A stretch of DNA of 64,000 nt, from positions 3,534,001 through 3,598,000 of the forward strand of contig NZ_JANADP010000001.1 of assembly GCF_024199945.1 (NCBI RefSeq), given 5' to 3'. The stretch is from Bradyrhizobium sp. CCGUVB4N (GTDB lineage: Bacteria; Pseudomonadota; Alphaproteobacteria; Rhizobiales; Xanthobacteraceae). Under the pieces are notes generated by a model. That model was not told where the DNA came from and searched no databases. It worked only from the letters and a program-made list of their open reading frames with translations. The number at the start of each line of letters is the position of its first letter. Positions within the stretch are counted from its first letter, which is position 1. This document shows, one piece after another, positions 33,939 to 45,662 of this stretch. The translations under genes were made by a program, and so were the position numbers.

Positions 33939-34514
33939 ATGTCGGCGGCGGAGTGCGAGCAACCGGGATCCGGTTGGGGGATTTTGGAAGATCTCCCCGG
34001 CGATCCCATGATCTGGGTGCTGATCTTCAGCGAGCTCGCCGCGTTCGGCCTGTTTCTCGGCGCGTTCGTGGTCGCGCGTGCGATCCATCCGGCGCTGTTC
34101 GCTGAGGGGCAGGCGGCGCTCGATTCGAGCCTTGCCGGGCTCAATACGATCGTGCTGGTGACCAGCGGCTGGGCCGCGGCCCGGGCGACAGGATCCGCGC
34201 GGGCCGGTGAGAAGCGGGCATCGCGCCGCTGGCTCCTCATCGCCATGACGCTCGGCGGATTCTTCATCGCCATCAAGCTTGCCGAATATGCCGGGGAGAT
34301 CGGTCGCGGCATTGGCCTGGAGACCAGCACCTTCTTCACGCTCTACTTTCTCCTGACGGGCTTTCACCTCCTGCACGTCGGCCTCGGCATCGTGATCCTC
34401 GCCGTGGTCTGCCGCCGCGCCGAGACGGTAGGTGTCGAGACCGGCGCCGCGTTCTGGCACATGGTCGATCTGGTCTGGATCGTCATGTTCCCGATTCTCT
34501 ATCTGGTGCGATGA
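33939..34514 (+). CDS. norE: NorE, cytochrome c oxidase subunit III-like accessory of NO reductase
   Basis: 191 residues from MSAAECEQPG, with five membrane spans. I prefer this start because GGAAGAG lies just upstream and the Fnr-like box at 33869-33882 would put the transcription start near 33916, past the earlier ATG at 33906. Family segments are MIWVLIFSELAAFGLFLGAF and FFTLYFLLTGFHLLHVGLGI with GAAFWHMVDLVWIVMFPILY at the end. NorE is a heme-copper oxidase III homologue that improves NO reductase activity. The stop overlaps norF by ATGA. Confidence 0.9.
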   Translation: MSAAECEQPGSGWGILEDLPGDPMIWVLIFSELAAFGLFLGAFVVARAIHPALFAEGQAALDSSLAGLNTIVLVTSGWAAARATGSARAGEKRASRRWLLIAMTLGGFFIAIKLAEYAGEIGRGIGLETSTFFTLYFLLTGFHLLHVGLGIVILAVVCRRAETVGVETGAAFWHMVDLVWIVMFPILYLVR

Positions 34515-34777
34515 CGATGCCGGATCGGCTTGACATCAGCTGGCTCGTGTTGATCGGCCTCGCGCTCGCAACGCTCCTGCTGCCGCCGCTGTTGCCGCGC
34601 CCGCTGCTCGCCAACGCACTGGTCTTGATCCTTGCGCTCATCAAGGGCCGGCGGATCGCGCTCGCCTTCCTCGACCTTCGCGCTGCGCCGGTGCTCTGGC
34701 GCGGGCTCGTCGGCGCCTGGATCGCGATCCTCGTGCTGTTCGCCTGGCTCGCCTCGGCGATCGTCAGCTTGATCTGA
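34511..34777 (+). CDS. norF: NorF-like small membrane protein
   Basis: 88 residues with three predicted spans (LVLIGLALATLLLPPLLP, LLANALVLILALIKGRRIAL, LVGAWIAILVLFAWLASAIV). The internal ALIKGRRIALAFLDLR resembles the subunit IV-like domain of NorF/CoxF proteins, and the position between norE and norC supports the call. It helps NorCB assembly or activity by family knowledge. It overlaps norE by 4 bp. Confidence 0.8.
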   Translation: MTMPDRLDISWLVLIGLALATLLLPPLLPRPLLANALVLILALIKGRRIALAFLDLRAAPVLWRGLVGAWIAILVLFAWLASAIVSLI

Positions 34778-34888
34778 CGCGGTCAACGCTCGCGCTCATT
34801 GCGCCGCGACAAAGACCCGTCCGCGCCGATCGGCAAGATACAGCATCACTGCTCTTTCACGACACGACTCACACGGAAAGGACTGGCA

Positions 34889-35341
34889 ATGGCTGAACGC
34901 CTGACCAAGTCGGCGGCTCGAAACGTCTTCTACGGCGGCTCGGCCTTTTTCTTTGCAATCTTCCTGGGGCTGACCGCGCACAGCCACTACTACATGGTCA
35001 CGACCTCGACCGACGCGCCCACCCTGACCGCATCGGTCGCGCGCGGCAAGCATGTCTGGGAGCGCAACTCCTGCATCAACTGCCACACGCTGCTGGGCGA
35101 GGGCGCCTATTTCGCGCCCGAAGTCGGCAATGTCTGGGATCGCTGGGGCGGCAAGGAAGATCCGGCCGGCGCGCGCGAGACGCTGAAGGCCTGGATGCAA
35201 TCGCAGCCCTCGGGCGCGGAAGGGCGGCGGCAGATGCCGCAATTCAACCTGACCGACCAGGAGCTCAACGATCTCGCCGATTTCCTGCAATGGGTCAGCA
35301 CGATCAAGCGCCAGGACTGGCCGCCGAACAAGGCCGGCTGA
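34889..35341 (+). CDS. norC: Nitric oxide reductase cytochrome c subunit NorC
   Basis: 150 residues. An N-terminal membrane anchor (VFYGGSAFFFAIFLGLTAHS) precedes a periplasmic cytochrome c domain with CINCH at 62-66 and a candidate axial methionine in RQMPQFNLT. NorC receives electrons from soluble cytochromes and passes them to NorB. The start MAERLTKS is preceded by GGAAAGGA. The 111-bp gap after norF contains no clear second promoter, so it may still be read from the norE promoter. Confidence 0.95.
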   Translation: MAERLTKSAARNVFYGGSAFFFAIFLGLTAHSHYYMVTTSTDAPTLTASVARGKHVWERNSCINCHTLLGEGAYFAPEVGNVWDRWGGKEDPAGARETLKAWMQSQPSGAEGRRQMPQFNLTDQELNDLADFLQWVSTIKRQDWPPNKAG

Positions 35342-35381
35342 ACCGGCCCGCATTCTTCTTTCAAGACAGAGAGAAATCGAG

Positions 35382-36728
35382 ATGAAATATCAGACCCAGA
35401 AAGTCGCGATGCTGTATTTCTACGGCGCGCTGACGCTGTTTCTGGCCCAGGTCGTCTTCGGCCTGCTTGCCGGAACCATCTACGTCCTGCCCAACACGCT
35501 GTCGGTGCTGTTGCCGTTCAACATCGTCAGGATGATTCACACCAACGCACTGATCGTTTGGTCGCTGATTGGCTTCATGGGCGCGACCTACTACCTGTTG
35601 CCGGAGGAGACCGAGACCGAATTGTTCAGCCCGCTGCTGGCAAAGATCCAGTTCTGGATGTTCTTCTGCGCGGCGGCCGTGGCCGTGGTGGGTTATCTCT
35701 TCCACTACCATGAGGGCCGCGAATTCCTCGAACAGCCCTTCATCATCAAGGTCGGCATCGTCGTGGTCTGCCTGATGTTTCTGTTCAACGTGACCATGAC
35801 GGCGCTCAAGGGCCGCAAGACCACGGTCACCAACATCCTGCTGTTCGGCCTGTGGGGCGTTGCGATCTTCTTCCTGTTCGCCTTCTACAACCCTGCCAAT
35901 CTCGCGGTCGACAAGATGTACTGGTGGTACGTCGTCCATCTCTGGGTCGAGGGCGTCTGGGAGCTGATCATGGCCTCCGTGCTCGCCTTCCTGATGATCA
36001 AGCTCAACGGCATCGACCGCGAGGTCGTCGAGAAGTGGCTCTATGTCATCATCGGCCTTGCGCTGTTCTCCGGTATCCTCGGCACTGGCCATCACTTCTA
36101 CTGGATCGGCGCACCCGGCTACTGGCAGTGGATCGGCTCGCTGTTTTCCACGCTCGAGGTCGCGCCGTTCTTCACCATGGTGATCTTCACGGTGCAGATG
36201 ACCTGGAAGGCCGGCCGCAAGCATCCGAACCGCGCTGCGCTGTTGTGGTCGGTCGGCTGCTCCGTGATGGCATTCCTCGGGGCGGGCGTCTGGGGCTTCC
36301 TGCACACGCTGTCGTCGGTGAACTACTACACCCACGGCACGCAGGTCACCGCTGCGCACGGCCATCTCGCCTTCTTCGGCGCCTACGTCATGCTGAATCT
36401 GTCGGTGATGGCCTATGCAATCCCGCAGATCAAGGGACGCGCGCCCTACAATCAGTGGCTCTCCATGACCAGCTTCTGGATCATGTGCACGGCGATGATG
36501 GTGATGACGTTCGCGCTGACTTTTGCCGGCGTGATCCAGGTCCATCTCCAGCGCGTGCTCGGCCAGAGTTACATGGACGTGCAGGATCAGCTCGCCTTCT
36601 TCTACTGGGTGCGGCTCGGCTCCGGTGTGTTCGTCGCGATCTCTGCGCTGATGTTCGTCTGGGCGGTGCTGGTGCCCGGCCGCGAAAAGCCGGCGACCAT
36701 CCCGGGCGCGTTGCAGCCGGCCGAATAA
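35382..36728 (+). CDS. norB: Nitric oxide reductase subunit NorB
   Basis: 448 residues, twelve-span heme-copper oxidase-like catalytic subunit reducing NO to N2O at a heme b3/FeB centre. Conserved residues visible include the histidine in VRMIHTNALIVWSLIGF, VHLWVEGVWELI with the FeB histidine and glutamate, LGTGHHFYWIG and THGTQVTAAHGHLAFFGAYV. The length matches short-chain cNOR rather than quinol-dependent qNOR (about 750 residues), consistent with norC upstream. Confidence 0.96.
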   Translation: MKYQTQKVAMLYFYGALTLFLAQVVFGLLAGTIYVLPNTLSVLLPFNIVRMIHTNALIVWSLIGFMGATYYLLPEETETELFSPLLAKIQFWMFFCAAAVAVVGYLFHYHEGREFLEQPFIIKVGIVVVCLMFLFNVTMTALKGRKTTVTNILLFGLWGVAIFFLFAFYNPANLAVDKMYWWYVVHLWVEGVWELIMASVLAFLMIKLNGIDREVVEKWLYVIIGLALFSGILGTGHHFYWIGAPGYWQWIGSLFSTLEVAPFFTMVIFTVQMTWKAGRKHPNRAALLWSVGCSVMAFLGAGVWGFLHTLSSVNYYTHGTQVTAAHGHLAFFGAYVMLNLSVMAYAIPQIKGRAPYNQWLSMTSFWIMCTAMMVMTFALTFAGVIQVHLQRVLGQSYMDVQDQLAFFYWVRLGSGVFVAISALMFVWAVLVPGREKPATIPGALQPAE

Positions 36729-36736
36729 GCGAGAAC

Positions 36737-36761
36737 GGCGGCCGCGACGATCGCGGCCGCC
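36737..36761 (+). other. Stem-loop between norB and norQ
   Basis: GGCGGCCGCGA and TCGCGGCCGCC pair perfectly (11 bp) around CGA, 9 bp after the norB stop. Very stable, with no T-run. Probably sets relative levels of the structural (norCB) and accessory (norQD) messages. Confidence 0.65.
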
Positions 36762-36789
36762 TGCCCAAGAGAATTTCCGGAGAAGGACC

Positions 36790-37602
<813 letters not shown>

Positions 37603-37612
37603 GAGGGCTGTG

Positions 37613-39526
37613 ATGCTCGATTTCCTCGAGCTTGAAGAAACCGTCGGCCGGGCCTGGCATCGTCTCGTCGGCGGCACCGCGAGTTACCCGGTTCATGCCG
37701 ACCACGCCGTCTCGCTGGCTGATATCCGCCCGCGCATCGCCGTGATGTTCCGTGCGCTCGGTGGCGAGGCGGGCGTCCAGATCGCGAGCGCGCGTGCTCG
37801 CCGGACCGGACACCGGCTCGGATGGCGACAGCGCATCGGGCTTGGCGACGAGCGCCTTGAGCAGCCCGGGCGTGATCCCGCCACCATTTTCCTGCCTGAC
37901 AGCATCGCAATCTTCGCCGACCGGGAATTGAACGCCGCGCTGTATCGGTGGCTCGCGGCCTGGTTCGCATTTGCACCCGTCGATACGATCGGCGAGGCCG
38001 ATCCGCTGCGGCGCGATCTCCTGAATCTGCGGCGGGTCAGCGAGATCGCGGTACTGGTGCTCACCGAATGCCCGGGCCTTGCCGAAGACTACGCCCGGCT
38101 CGCTGCTGCTGTGGCGATGGCCCGGCCGCGCCGGCCGCTGCCGCGCATCGAGCAGGACATGGAGCAGATCGTGCTCACGCTGCTCGGCGCCGATGTGCCA
38201 CCCGCGGGCAAGTTGTGGCCAGCCATGATGGGAACAGGTCCGTTGCCGGACGAGGCCCCGCCGGGATATCAGGCCATCCTGCCGTGCCCGCTGTGGGGCG
38301 ATTGCTGGACGCGCGAGTTCGCACCGGCGGGAATGCAGGATGACGAGGTGGGCGGAAGCAGCGCGGCCACGCCGCCGGACGAGCGCAAGCGTTTCGCCGT
38401 CCGCGAACGCGACGATGGCGCCGATCGCCGGGATCCCTTTGTGCTCAACCGCTTCGAAAAGATCCTGGCGATGGCCGAGATGGTCAATGTCGATCGCCCT
38501 GCGGACGACAGTGATGACGAGGACGCGCAGAAAGCGGCCGATGATCTCGAGGAGATCACGCTTGGACACCGCAGCGGCAAGCCCGCGACCCGGCTGAGAT
38601 TCGATCTCGACCTACCGCCGGAAGCGCTGGATGCCTCGCGATTGAATGCGGAGGTGACCTATCCCGAATGGAATTATCGCAGCCGGTCCTATTTGCCCGA
38701 TCATTGCCGCGTGCTCGCCGGCGTGGCGTCCGAGCGAGGTGAAATTTGGACGCCCGACGAGGGCATGCGCCGGCACATCCGCCAGGTTCGCCGCCGTTTC
38801 GAGATCTTGCGGCCGCGCCACGAATTGATGCGCGCGCAAGCCGATGGCCACGACCTCGATCTCGATGCGCTGGTGCGGGCGCGTTGCGATCTGCGCGCCG
38901 GCAGCGGCGCGCTTGATCGCGTTCATGTGGCGATGCGGCCGCAAGGACACGATCTCGCCGTGACCTTGCTGGTCGACGTCTCGCTCTCGACGGATGCGTG
39001 GGTTGACGGCCATCGCGTGCTCGACGTCGAGAAGGAGGCGCTGCTCGTGCTTGCCCACGGCCTTTCGGCCGGCGGCGATCACCACAGCATTTTGACCTTC
39101 ACCTCGCGCCGGCGCGCCTGGGTACGGCTCGAGATGGTCAAGGCGTTCGGCGAGCCGATGAGCGGGGCGGTGGAGCGCCGCATCGGTGCGCTGAGGCCGG
39201 GCTATTACACCCGGATCGGCGCCGCGGTGCGCCACGCCTCGGCCGAGCTCGCGCGCCAGCCCCAGCGCAAGAAGCTTCTGCTCGTCCTGACCGACGGCAA
39301 GCCGAACGATGTCGATCACTATGAGGGGCGCTTTGCGGTCGAGGACACGAGAAAATCGGTGCAGGAGGCGCGGCGGCTTGGCATCGCCGTGTTCGGCGTG
39401 ACGGTTGACGCTACCGCGCAGTCCTATTTTCCGACGCTGTTCGGCCGCGGCGGCTACGCCATCGGCGGCAACATCAGCCGGCTGCCCGCCGCGCTGCCGG
39501 CGATCTATCGACAGGTGGCCCATTGA
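37613..39526 (+). CDS. norD: NorD, von Willebrand factor A-domain protein for NO reductase assembly
   Basis: About 637 residues from MLDFLELEE; a GTG one codon earlier is an alternative. The C-terminal quarter is a VWA domain with MIDAS residues DVSLST and LVLTDGKPND; the middle is acidic (ADDSDDEDAQKAADDLEE). NorD partners with NorQ in activating NorB. It ends the nor operon; no nnrR or nirK gene is nearby. Confidence 0.93.
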   Translation: MLDFLELEETVGRAWHRLVGGTASYPVHADHAVSLADIRPRIAVMFRALGGEAGVQIASARARRTGHRLGWRQRIGLGDERLEQPGRDPATIFLPDSIAIFADRELNAALYRWLAAWFAFAPVDTIGEADPLRRDLLNLRRVSEIAVLVLTECPGLAEDYARLAAAVAMARPRRPLPRIEQDMEQIVLTLLGADVPPAGKLWPAMMGTGPLPDEAPPGYQAILPCPLWGDCWTREFAPAGMQDDEVGGSSAATPPDERKRFAVRERDDGADRRDPFVLNRFEKILAMAEMVNVDRPADDSDDEDAQKAADDLEEITLGHRSGKPATRLRFDLDLPPEALDASRLNAEVTYPEWNYRSRSYLPDHCRVLAGVASERGEIWTPDEGMRRHIRQVRRRFEILRPRHELMRAQADGHDLDLDALVRARCDLRAGSGALDRVHVAMRPQGHDLAVTLLVDVSLSTDAWVDGHRVLDVEKEALLVLAHGLSAGGDHHSILTFTSRRRAWVRLEMVKAFGEPMSGAVERRIGALRPGYYTRIGAAVRHASAELARQPQRKKLLLVLTDGKPNDVDHYEGRFAVEDTRKSVQEARRLGIAVFGVTVDATAQSYFPTLFGRGGYAIGGNISRLPAALPAIYRQVAH

Positions 39527-39572
39527 ACCAGCGCGACAAAGCCCGCGACGCCGTGTTTCCCTGTGAGCTATT

Positions 39573-39595
39573 GCCCAGCAGGTGGGTATATGATC
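39573..39595. promoter_or_regulatory. Shared motif upstream of the polyol operon, copy 1
   Basis: GCCCA, five bases, then TGGGTATATGATC, ending 10 bp before the HAD start codon. The same pattern with two changes is at 41463-41485 upstream of the polyol SBP. Also overlaps a second inverted repeat, GGGTAT with ATACCC (39584-39603). Candidate operator of the SorC regulator at 40270-41220. Confidence 0.55.
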
Positions 39596-39605
39596 GAATA
39601 CCCGG

Positions 39606-40262
39606 ATGGACCCGGGTCGGCCAGAACTGATCATCTTCGATTGCGACGGCGTGCTCGTCGATAGCGAGCTGCTCAGCTGTCGCTGTCTGTCCGAGGTGCT
39701 GGCGGAGTTCGGCTTTCAACTCAGTGTGCAGCAGGCTCTCGAACTCTTCCTCGGGCGCAGCACCAAGGCGATCGAGCAGCACTATCGCGATCTCGGGCAG
39801 GTTCTGCCTGACGACTTCCTTCCGCGCCTGAAGGCACGCGTGCTCGATACCTTTGCGGGGGCGCTCCAGCCGATCCCCGGCATCGGTGCCGTGCTGTCCG
39901 GATTGAAGATGCCGCGCTGTGTCGCATCGTCGAGCGACCTCGACCGCGTCTCGCTGTCGCTCGATGTCACCGGCCTCGCGCCGCATTTCGGCGACCGGCT
40001 TTACACGGCGCAGATGGTCAGGCACGGCAAGCCGGCGCCGGATCTCTTTCTCCACGCTGCCGGGAAAATGCAGGCCAGCCCTTCGCGCACGCTGGTGATC
40101 GAGGATAGCGTCAGTGGCGTGCAGGCCGCCAAGGCGGCCGGCATGATGGTCTGGGGATTTGTCGGCGGTGGCCATTATCGCGCACGCGATGGCCGGGCTA
40201 TATTGTCCGCCGCCGGAGCCGATCGGGTCTTCGCGCGCATGAGCGATTTCTGGGAGGCGTGA
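39606..40262 (+). CDS. HAD-superfamily sugar phosphatase/phosphomutase-like hydrolase
   Basis: 218 residues, HAD subfamily IA. The nucleophile motif is FDCDGVLVDSE (10-20), followed by a helical cap, CVASSSDLDRV (motif II) and HGKPAPDLFLHAAGKM with VIEDSVSGVQAAKAAGM (motifs III and IV), as in beta-phosphoglucomutase and sugar-phosphate phosphatases. HAD genes commonly lead rhizobial polyol operons. It is 7 bp from the SorC regulator gene, so they are co-transcribed. The substrate is unknown. Confidence 0.88.
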   Translation: MDPGRPELIIFDCDGVLVDSELLSCRCLSEVLAEFGFQLSVQQALELFLGRSTKAIEQHYRDLGQVLPDDFLPRLKARVLDTFAGALQPIPGIGAVLSGLKMPRCVASSSDLDRVSLSLDVTGLAPHFGDRLYTAQMVRHGKPAPDLFLHAAGKMQASPSRTLVIEDSVSGVQAAKAAGMMVWGFVGGGHYRARDGRAILSAAGADRVFARMSDFWEA

Positions 40263-40269
40263 GGCCGGC

Positions 40270-41220
40270 ATGGCCGTCGAGAACGAAAAATCCAGGCTCG
40301 ACGACGCCGCGCGTGCCGGCTGGCTGTATTTCATTGCCGGCCACACCCAGGACGAGATCGCAAAGATGCTGCAGGTGTCGCGCGCCTCGGCGCAGCGGCT
40401 GGTGTCGCTGTGCCTCGCCGAGCGGCTGATCACGTTCCGGCTCGAGCATCCGATCGCCGCCTGCATGGAATTGGCCGCGCGCCTGAAGGAGCGGTTTGAC
40501 CTCAGCCATTGCGAGGTGGTGCCGGCCGACCCTGCGGCCCCGCAGGCGACCGCCGGCATTGCCGAGCGCTGCGCCAATCTGCTGGACGCAACGCTGCGTT
40601 CGGAAACGCCCGTCATCGTCGCGCTCGGCACGGGGCGGGCGGTGCGCGCCGCGGTCGAGCGCGTCACGCCGATCGACCGGCCCAACCACCAGATCGTCTC
40701 GCTGGTCGGCAACATCTCCGCCGACGGTTCGGCGAGCTTCTACGACACGGTCGGCCGGCTCGCCGACCGCACCGGCGCGCGGCATTACCCGATGCCGCTG
40801 CCGTTCCTGATGTCGTCGGAGGACGAGCGCAACAAGATGGTCCGCATCGAGCCGATCGCGAAGGTCAAGGCGGTCGCCGCCAAGGCGGATCTCCGTCTCG
40901 TCGGCATCGGCCAGATGGACCAGAAGGCGCAGGTCCATGTCGACGGCTTCGTCACGCGTGATGAATTGTTTGAGATGATGCGGCAGGGCGCCATCGGCGA
41001 GATCACCGGATGGGCCTATGATTCCAAGGGCCGCCTGCTCAAGGCCGGCACCAACAAGCGCCTCACCAGCATTCCGCCGGAGGTTCCGGCGAAGACCACG
41101 ACCATCGGCGCGGCGATCGGTGCGGCCAAGGTGCCGGCGATCGCGGCCGCGCTGAACGGGGGCCTGATCAACGGCCTGATCACCGACGAGGCGACGGCAC
41201 GGGCGATCCTCGAGCGGTAG
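40270..41220 (+). CDS. SorC/DeoR-type sugar-binding transcriptional regulator
   Basis: 316 residues. An N-terminal helix-turn-helix (GHTQDEIAKMLQVSRASAQR, about 24-43) precedes a sugar-phosphate-binding domain of the SorC type (VALGTGRAVRAAVERV, SLVGNISADGSASFYDTVGR). Such regulators control polyol and pentose operons and respond to phosphorylated sugars. Located between the HAD gene and the polyol importer; the shared 23-bp motif at 39573 and 41463 is its likely operator. Confidence 0.88.
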   Translation: MAVENEKSRLDDAARAGWLYFIAGHTQDEIAKMLQVSRASAQRLVSLCLAERLITFRLEHPIAACMELAARLKERFDLSHCEVVPADPAAPQATAGIAERCANLLDATLRSETPVIVALGTGRAVRAAVERVTPIDRPNHQIVSLVGNISADGSASFYDTVGRLADRTGARHYPMPLPFLMSSEDERNKMVRIEPIAKVKAVAAKADLRLVGIGQMDQKAQVHVDGFVTRDELFEMMRQGAIGEITGWAYDSKGRLLKAGTNKRLTSIPPEVPAKTTTIGAAIGAAKVPAIAAALNGGLINGLITDEATARAILER

Positions 41221-41248
41221 GGCGGGCGGTCTTGCGCCGCGTACCACT

Positions 41249-41364
41249 GTCATCGCCCGCCATTGTGCGCCGGGGCGGGCGATCCAGTACGCCGCGGCCC
41301 ATCTTGGGGCAAACCAACTGACGATACGGAGTACTGGATGCCCCGCCTTCGCGGGGCATGACAG
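41249..41364. repeat. Palindromic intergenic repeat, type 2, copy B
   Basis: Begins GTCATCGCCCGCCATTGTGC, has GGGCGATCCAGTAC and ends TACTGGATGCCCCGCCTTCG with CGGGGCATGACAG. Its outer blocks match 15119-15220 while the middle differs. It lies 28 bp after the SorC gene. Confidence 0.8.
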
Positions 41365-41431
41365 CGTAGGTGGACGTCATCCCTTCCCGCACCGCAGCAC
41401 TCATAAGTTGCGGGAACGGCTGCGCGCCTGC

Positions 41432-41461
41432 TTGACAAGCGTCGCACCTCGTCCGAACATA
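41432..41461 (+). promoter_or_regulatory. Candidate sigma70-type promoter of the polyol importer operon
   Basis: TTGACA (41432-41437) is separated by 18 bp from AACATA (41456-41461). The expected start of transcription falls inside the shared motif at 41463-41485, so a repressor bound there would block it. Confidence 0.45.
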
Positions 41462-41462
41462 C

Positions 41463-41485
41463 GCCCAACGCGTGGGCATATGCTC
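41463..41485. promoter_or_regulatory. Shared motif upstream of the polyol operon, copy 2
   Basis: GCCCA-N5-TGGGCATATGCTC, 26 bp upstream of the SBP start. GCCCA and TGGGC are perfect inverted arms. It differs from copy 1 at 39573-39595 only at two positions of the conserved 18 bases. Candidate SorC operator. Confidence 0.55.
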
Positions 41486-41510
41486 AAAAGCGCGGGCTAG
41501 GGAGGTCACC

Positions 41511-42821
<1,311 letters not shown>

Positions 42822-42848
42822 ACCTGAGCTCTCCCTGAGCTCAAACTT

Positions 42849-42882
42849 GCGGCCATCCACTCGTTGCTCGATGGATGGCCGC
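42849..42882 (+). other. Stem-loop between polyol SBP and permease genes
   Basis: GCGGCCATCCA and TGGATGGCCGC are perfect 11-bp inverted complements around a 12-bp loop, 28 bp after the SBP stop, followed by CCTCTTCA. Likely processing or attenuation hairpin giving excess SBP. Confidence 0.65.
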
Positions 42883-42911
42883 CCTCTTCACCCCAAGCGG
42901 AGAGTCCGAGG

Positions 42912-43784
42912 ATGGCAACCCGGCAGACGCAATTCCTTGCGCGGTCGCTCCTGACCCCGGCCGTCGGGCTCCTGTTCATCTGGATGATCGTCCCGCTCGC
43001 GCTGACGCTGTACTTCTCGACGCTGCATTACAGCCTGCTCGATCCCGGCTCGGAATCGTTCGTCGGACTTGAGAACTTCCGCTACTTCCTCACCGATCCC
43101 GCCTTCCTTGCTTCCCTTCAGAACACGCTGGTGCTGGTCGGTTCGGTGCTGGCGCTGACGATCCTGCTCGGCATTCCCCTGGCGCTGCTGATGGATCAGC
43201 CGGTGATCGGCCGCAATATCGTGCGACTGATGGTGATCGCGCCGTTCTTCGTGATGCCGACGGTGAGCGCGCTGGTCTGGAAGAACCTGCTGATGCACCC
43301 GGTGTCCGGCCTGTTCGCCTGGCTCGCAAAGCTGGTCGGGCTGACGCCGATCGACTGGTTCACGGACGCGCCGCTGTTCGCCGTGATCCTGATCGTGGCC
43401 TGGCAATGGCTGCCGTTCGCGACGCTGATCCTGCTGACTGCGCTACAATCGCTCGATGAGGAGCAGAAGGAAGCGGCCGAGATGGATGGCGCCAGCGCGA
43501 TCTCGACCTTCATCTACATCACGCTGCCGCATCTGGCGCGCCCGATCACGGTGGTGATCCTGATCGAGACCATCTTCCTGCTCACGGTGTTCGCGGAAAT
43601 CTTCGTCACCACCGGTGGCGGGCCGGGCCTGCAAACCACCAACATCGCCTTCCTGATCTATTCGCAGGCGCTGATCCAGTTCGACGTCGGCAGCGCCTCG
43701 GCGGGCGGCCTCGTCGCTGTGGTCATCGCAAATGTCGTCGCCTTCTTCCTTGTCCGCATCGTCGGCCGCAACCTGGAAGCTTGA
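42912..43784 (+). CDS. Polyol-type ABC importer permease (SmoF-like)
   Basis: 290 residues with six spans. The start MATRQTQFLA is preceded by GGAGAG 7 bp upstream; an earlier in-frame ATG lies within the hairpin region and is less likely. The EAA loop reads EAAEMDGASAISTFIYITLP. It matches MalF/SmoF-type permeases of carbohydrate uptake family 1. Confidence 0.87.
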   Translation: MATRQTQFLARSLLTPAVGLLFIWMIVPLALTLYFSTLHYSLLDPGSESFVGLENFRYFLTDPAFLASLQNTLVLVGSVLALTILLGIPLALLMDQPVIGRNIVRLMVIAPFFVMPTVSALVWKNLLMHPVSGLFAWLAKLVGLTPIDWFTDAPLFAVILIVAWQWLPFATLILLTALQSLDEEQKEAAEMDGASAISTFIYITLPHLARPITVVILIETIFLLTVFAEIFVTTGGGPGLQTTNIAFLIYSQALIQFDVGSASAGGLVAVVIANVVAFFLVRIVGRNLEA

Positions 43785-43788
43785 AATC

Positions 43789-44619
43789 ATGGCGCGCAAG
43801 TCAACGACGCAGAAGGTGGTGGTTTCGACGATCGGGGCGTGGTTCTTCGGCTTCCTGATCTTCTTCCCGATCCTGTGGATGGTGCTGGCGAGCTTTAAGA
43901 CCGAGCTCGAGGCTTTTGCGATCCCGCCGTCTTTCCTGTTATTCCACTGGACGACTGAGAACTACGCGACGGTGCAAGAACGCAGCGATTATTTCCTCCA
44001 CGCGATGAATTCGATCATCATCGCCGGCGGCTCGACGCTGATTGCGCTCCTCATCGCGATTCCCGCAGCGTGGTCGATGGCGTTCTCGCCGACCAAGCGC
44101 ACCAAGGACATCCTGCTCTGGATGCTCTCGACCAAGATGATGCCGCCGGTCGGCGTGCTGGTGCCGATCTACCTGATCTACAAAAGTTTTGGTTTGCTCG
44201 ATACCCGCATCGGCCTCGTCTTCATTCTCTGCCTCGGAAATCTGCCGATCGTGATCTGGATGCTCTTCACGTACTTCAAGGAGATCCCGCGCGACATCCT
44301 GGAGGCCGCGCGCATGGACGGCGCCACCATCGGCCGCGAGCTCGTCTATGTCCTGACGCCGATGGCGATTCCGGGCTTGGCGTCGACCATGCTGCTCAAT
44401 CTGATCCTGGCCTGGAACGAGGCGTTCTGGACGCTCAATCTGTCGACCTCGAACGCCGCGCCGCTCACCACGTTCATTGCGTCCTATTCCAGTCCGGAAG
44501 GACTGTTCTGGGCAAAGCTGTCGGCGGCCTCGACGCTGGCGATCGCGCCCATTCTCGTCCTCGGTTGGTTCAGCCAGAAGCAGCTCGTGCGCGGGCTCAC
44601 TTTCGGTGCGGTGAAGTAA
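43789..44619 (+). CDS. Polyol-type ABC importer permease (SmoG-like)
   Basis: 276 residues with six spans, starting MARKSTTQKV 4 bp after the previous stop. The EAA loop is EAARMDGATIGRELVYVLTP and the C-terminal end is WFSQKQLVRGLTFGAVK, a common ending of MalG/SmoG-type permeases. Works as a heterodimer with the preceding permease. Confidence 0.88.
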   Translation: MARKSTTQKVVVSTIGAWFFGFLIFFPILWMVLASFKTELEAFAIPPSFLLFHWTTENYATVQERSDYFLHAMNSIIIAGGSTLIALLIAIPAAWSMAFSPTKRTKDILLWMLSTKMMPPVGVLVPIYLIYKSFGLLDTRIGLVFILCLGNLPIVIWMLFTYFKEIPRDILEAARMDGATIGRELVYVLTPMAIPGLASTMLLNLILAWNEAFWTLNLSTSNAAPLTTFIASYSSPEGLFWAKLSAASTLAIAPILVLGWFSQKQLVRGLTFGAVK

Positions 44620-44634
44620 AGGGGCTGCCGGATC

Positions 44635-45642
<1,008 letters not shown>

Positions 45643-45662
45643 CAAGAAACGGGAATACGACC

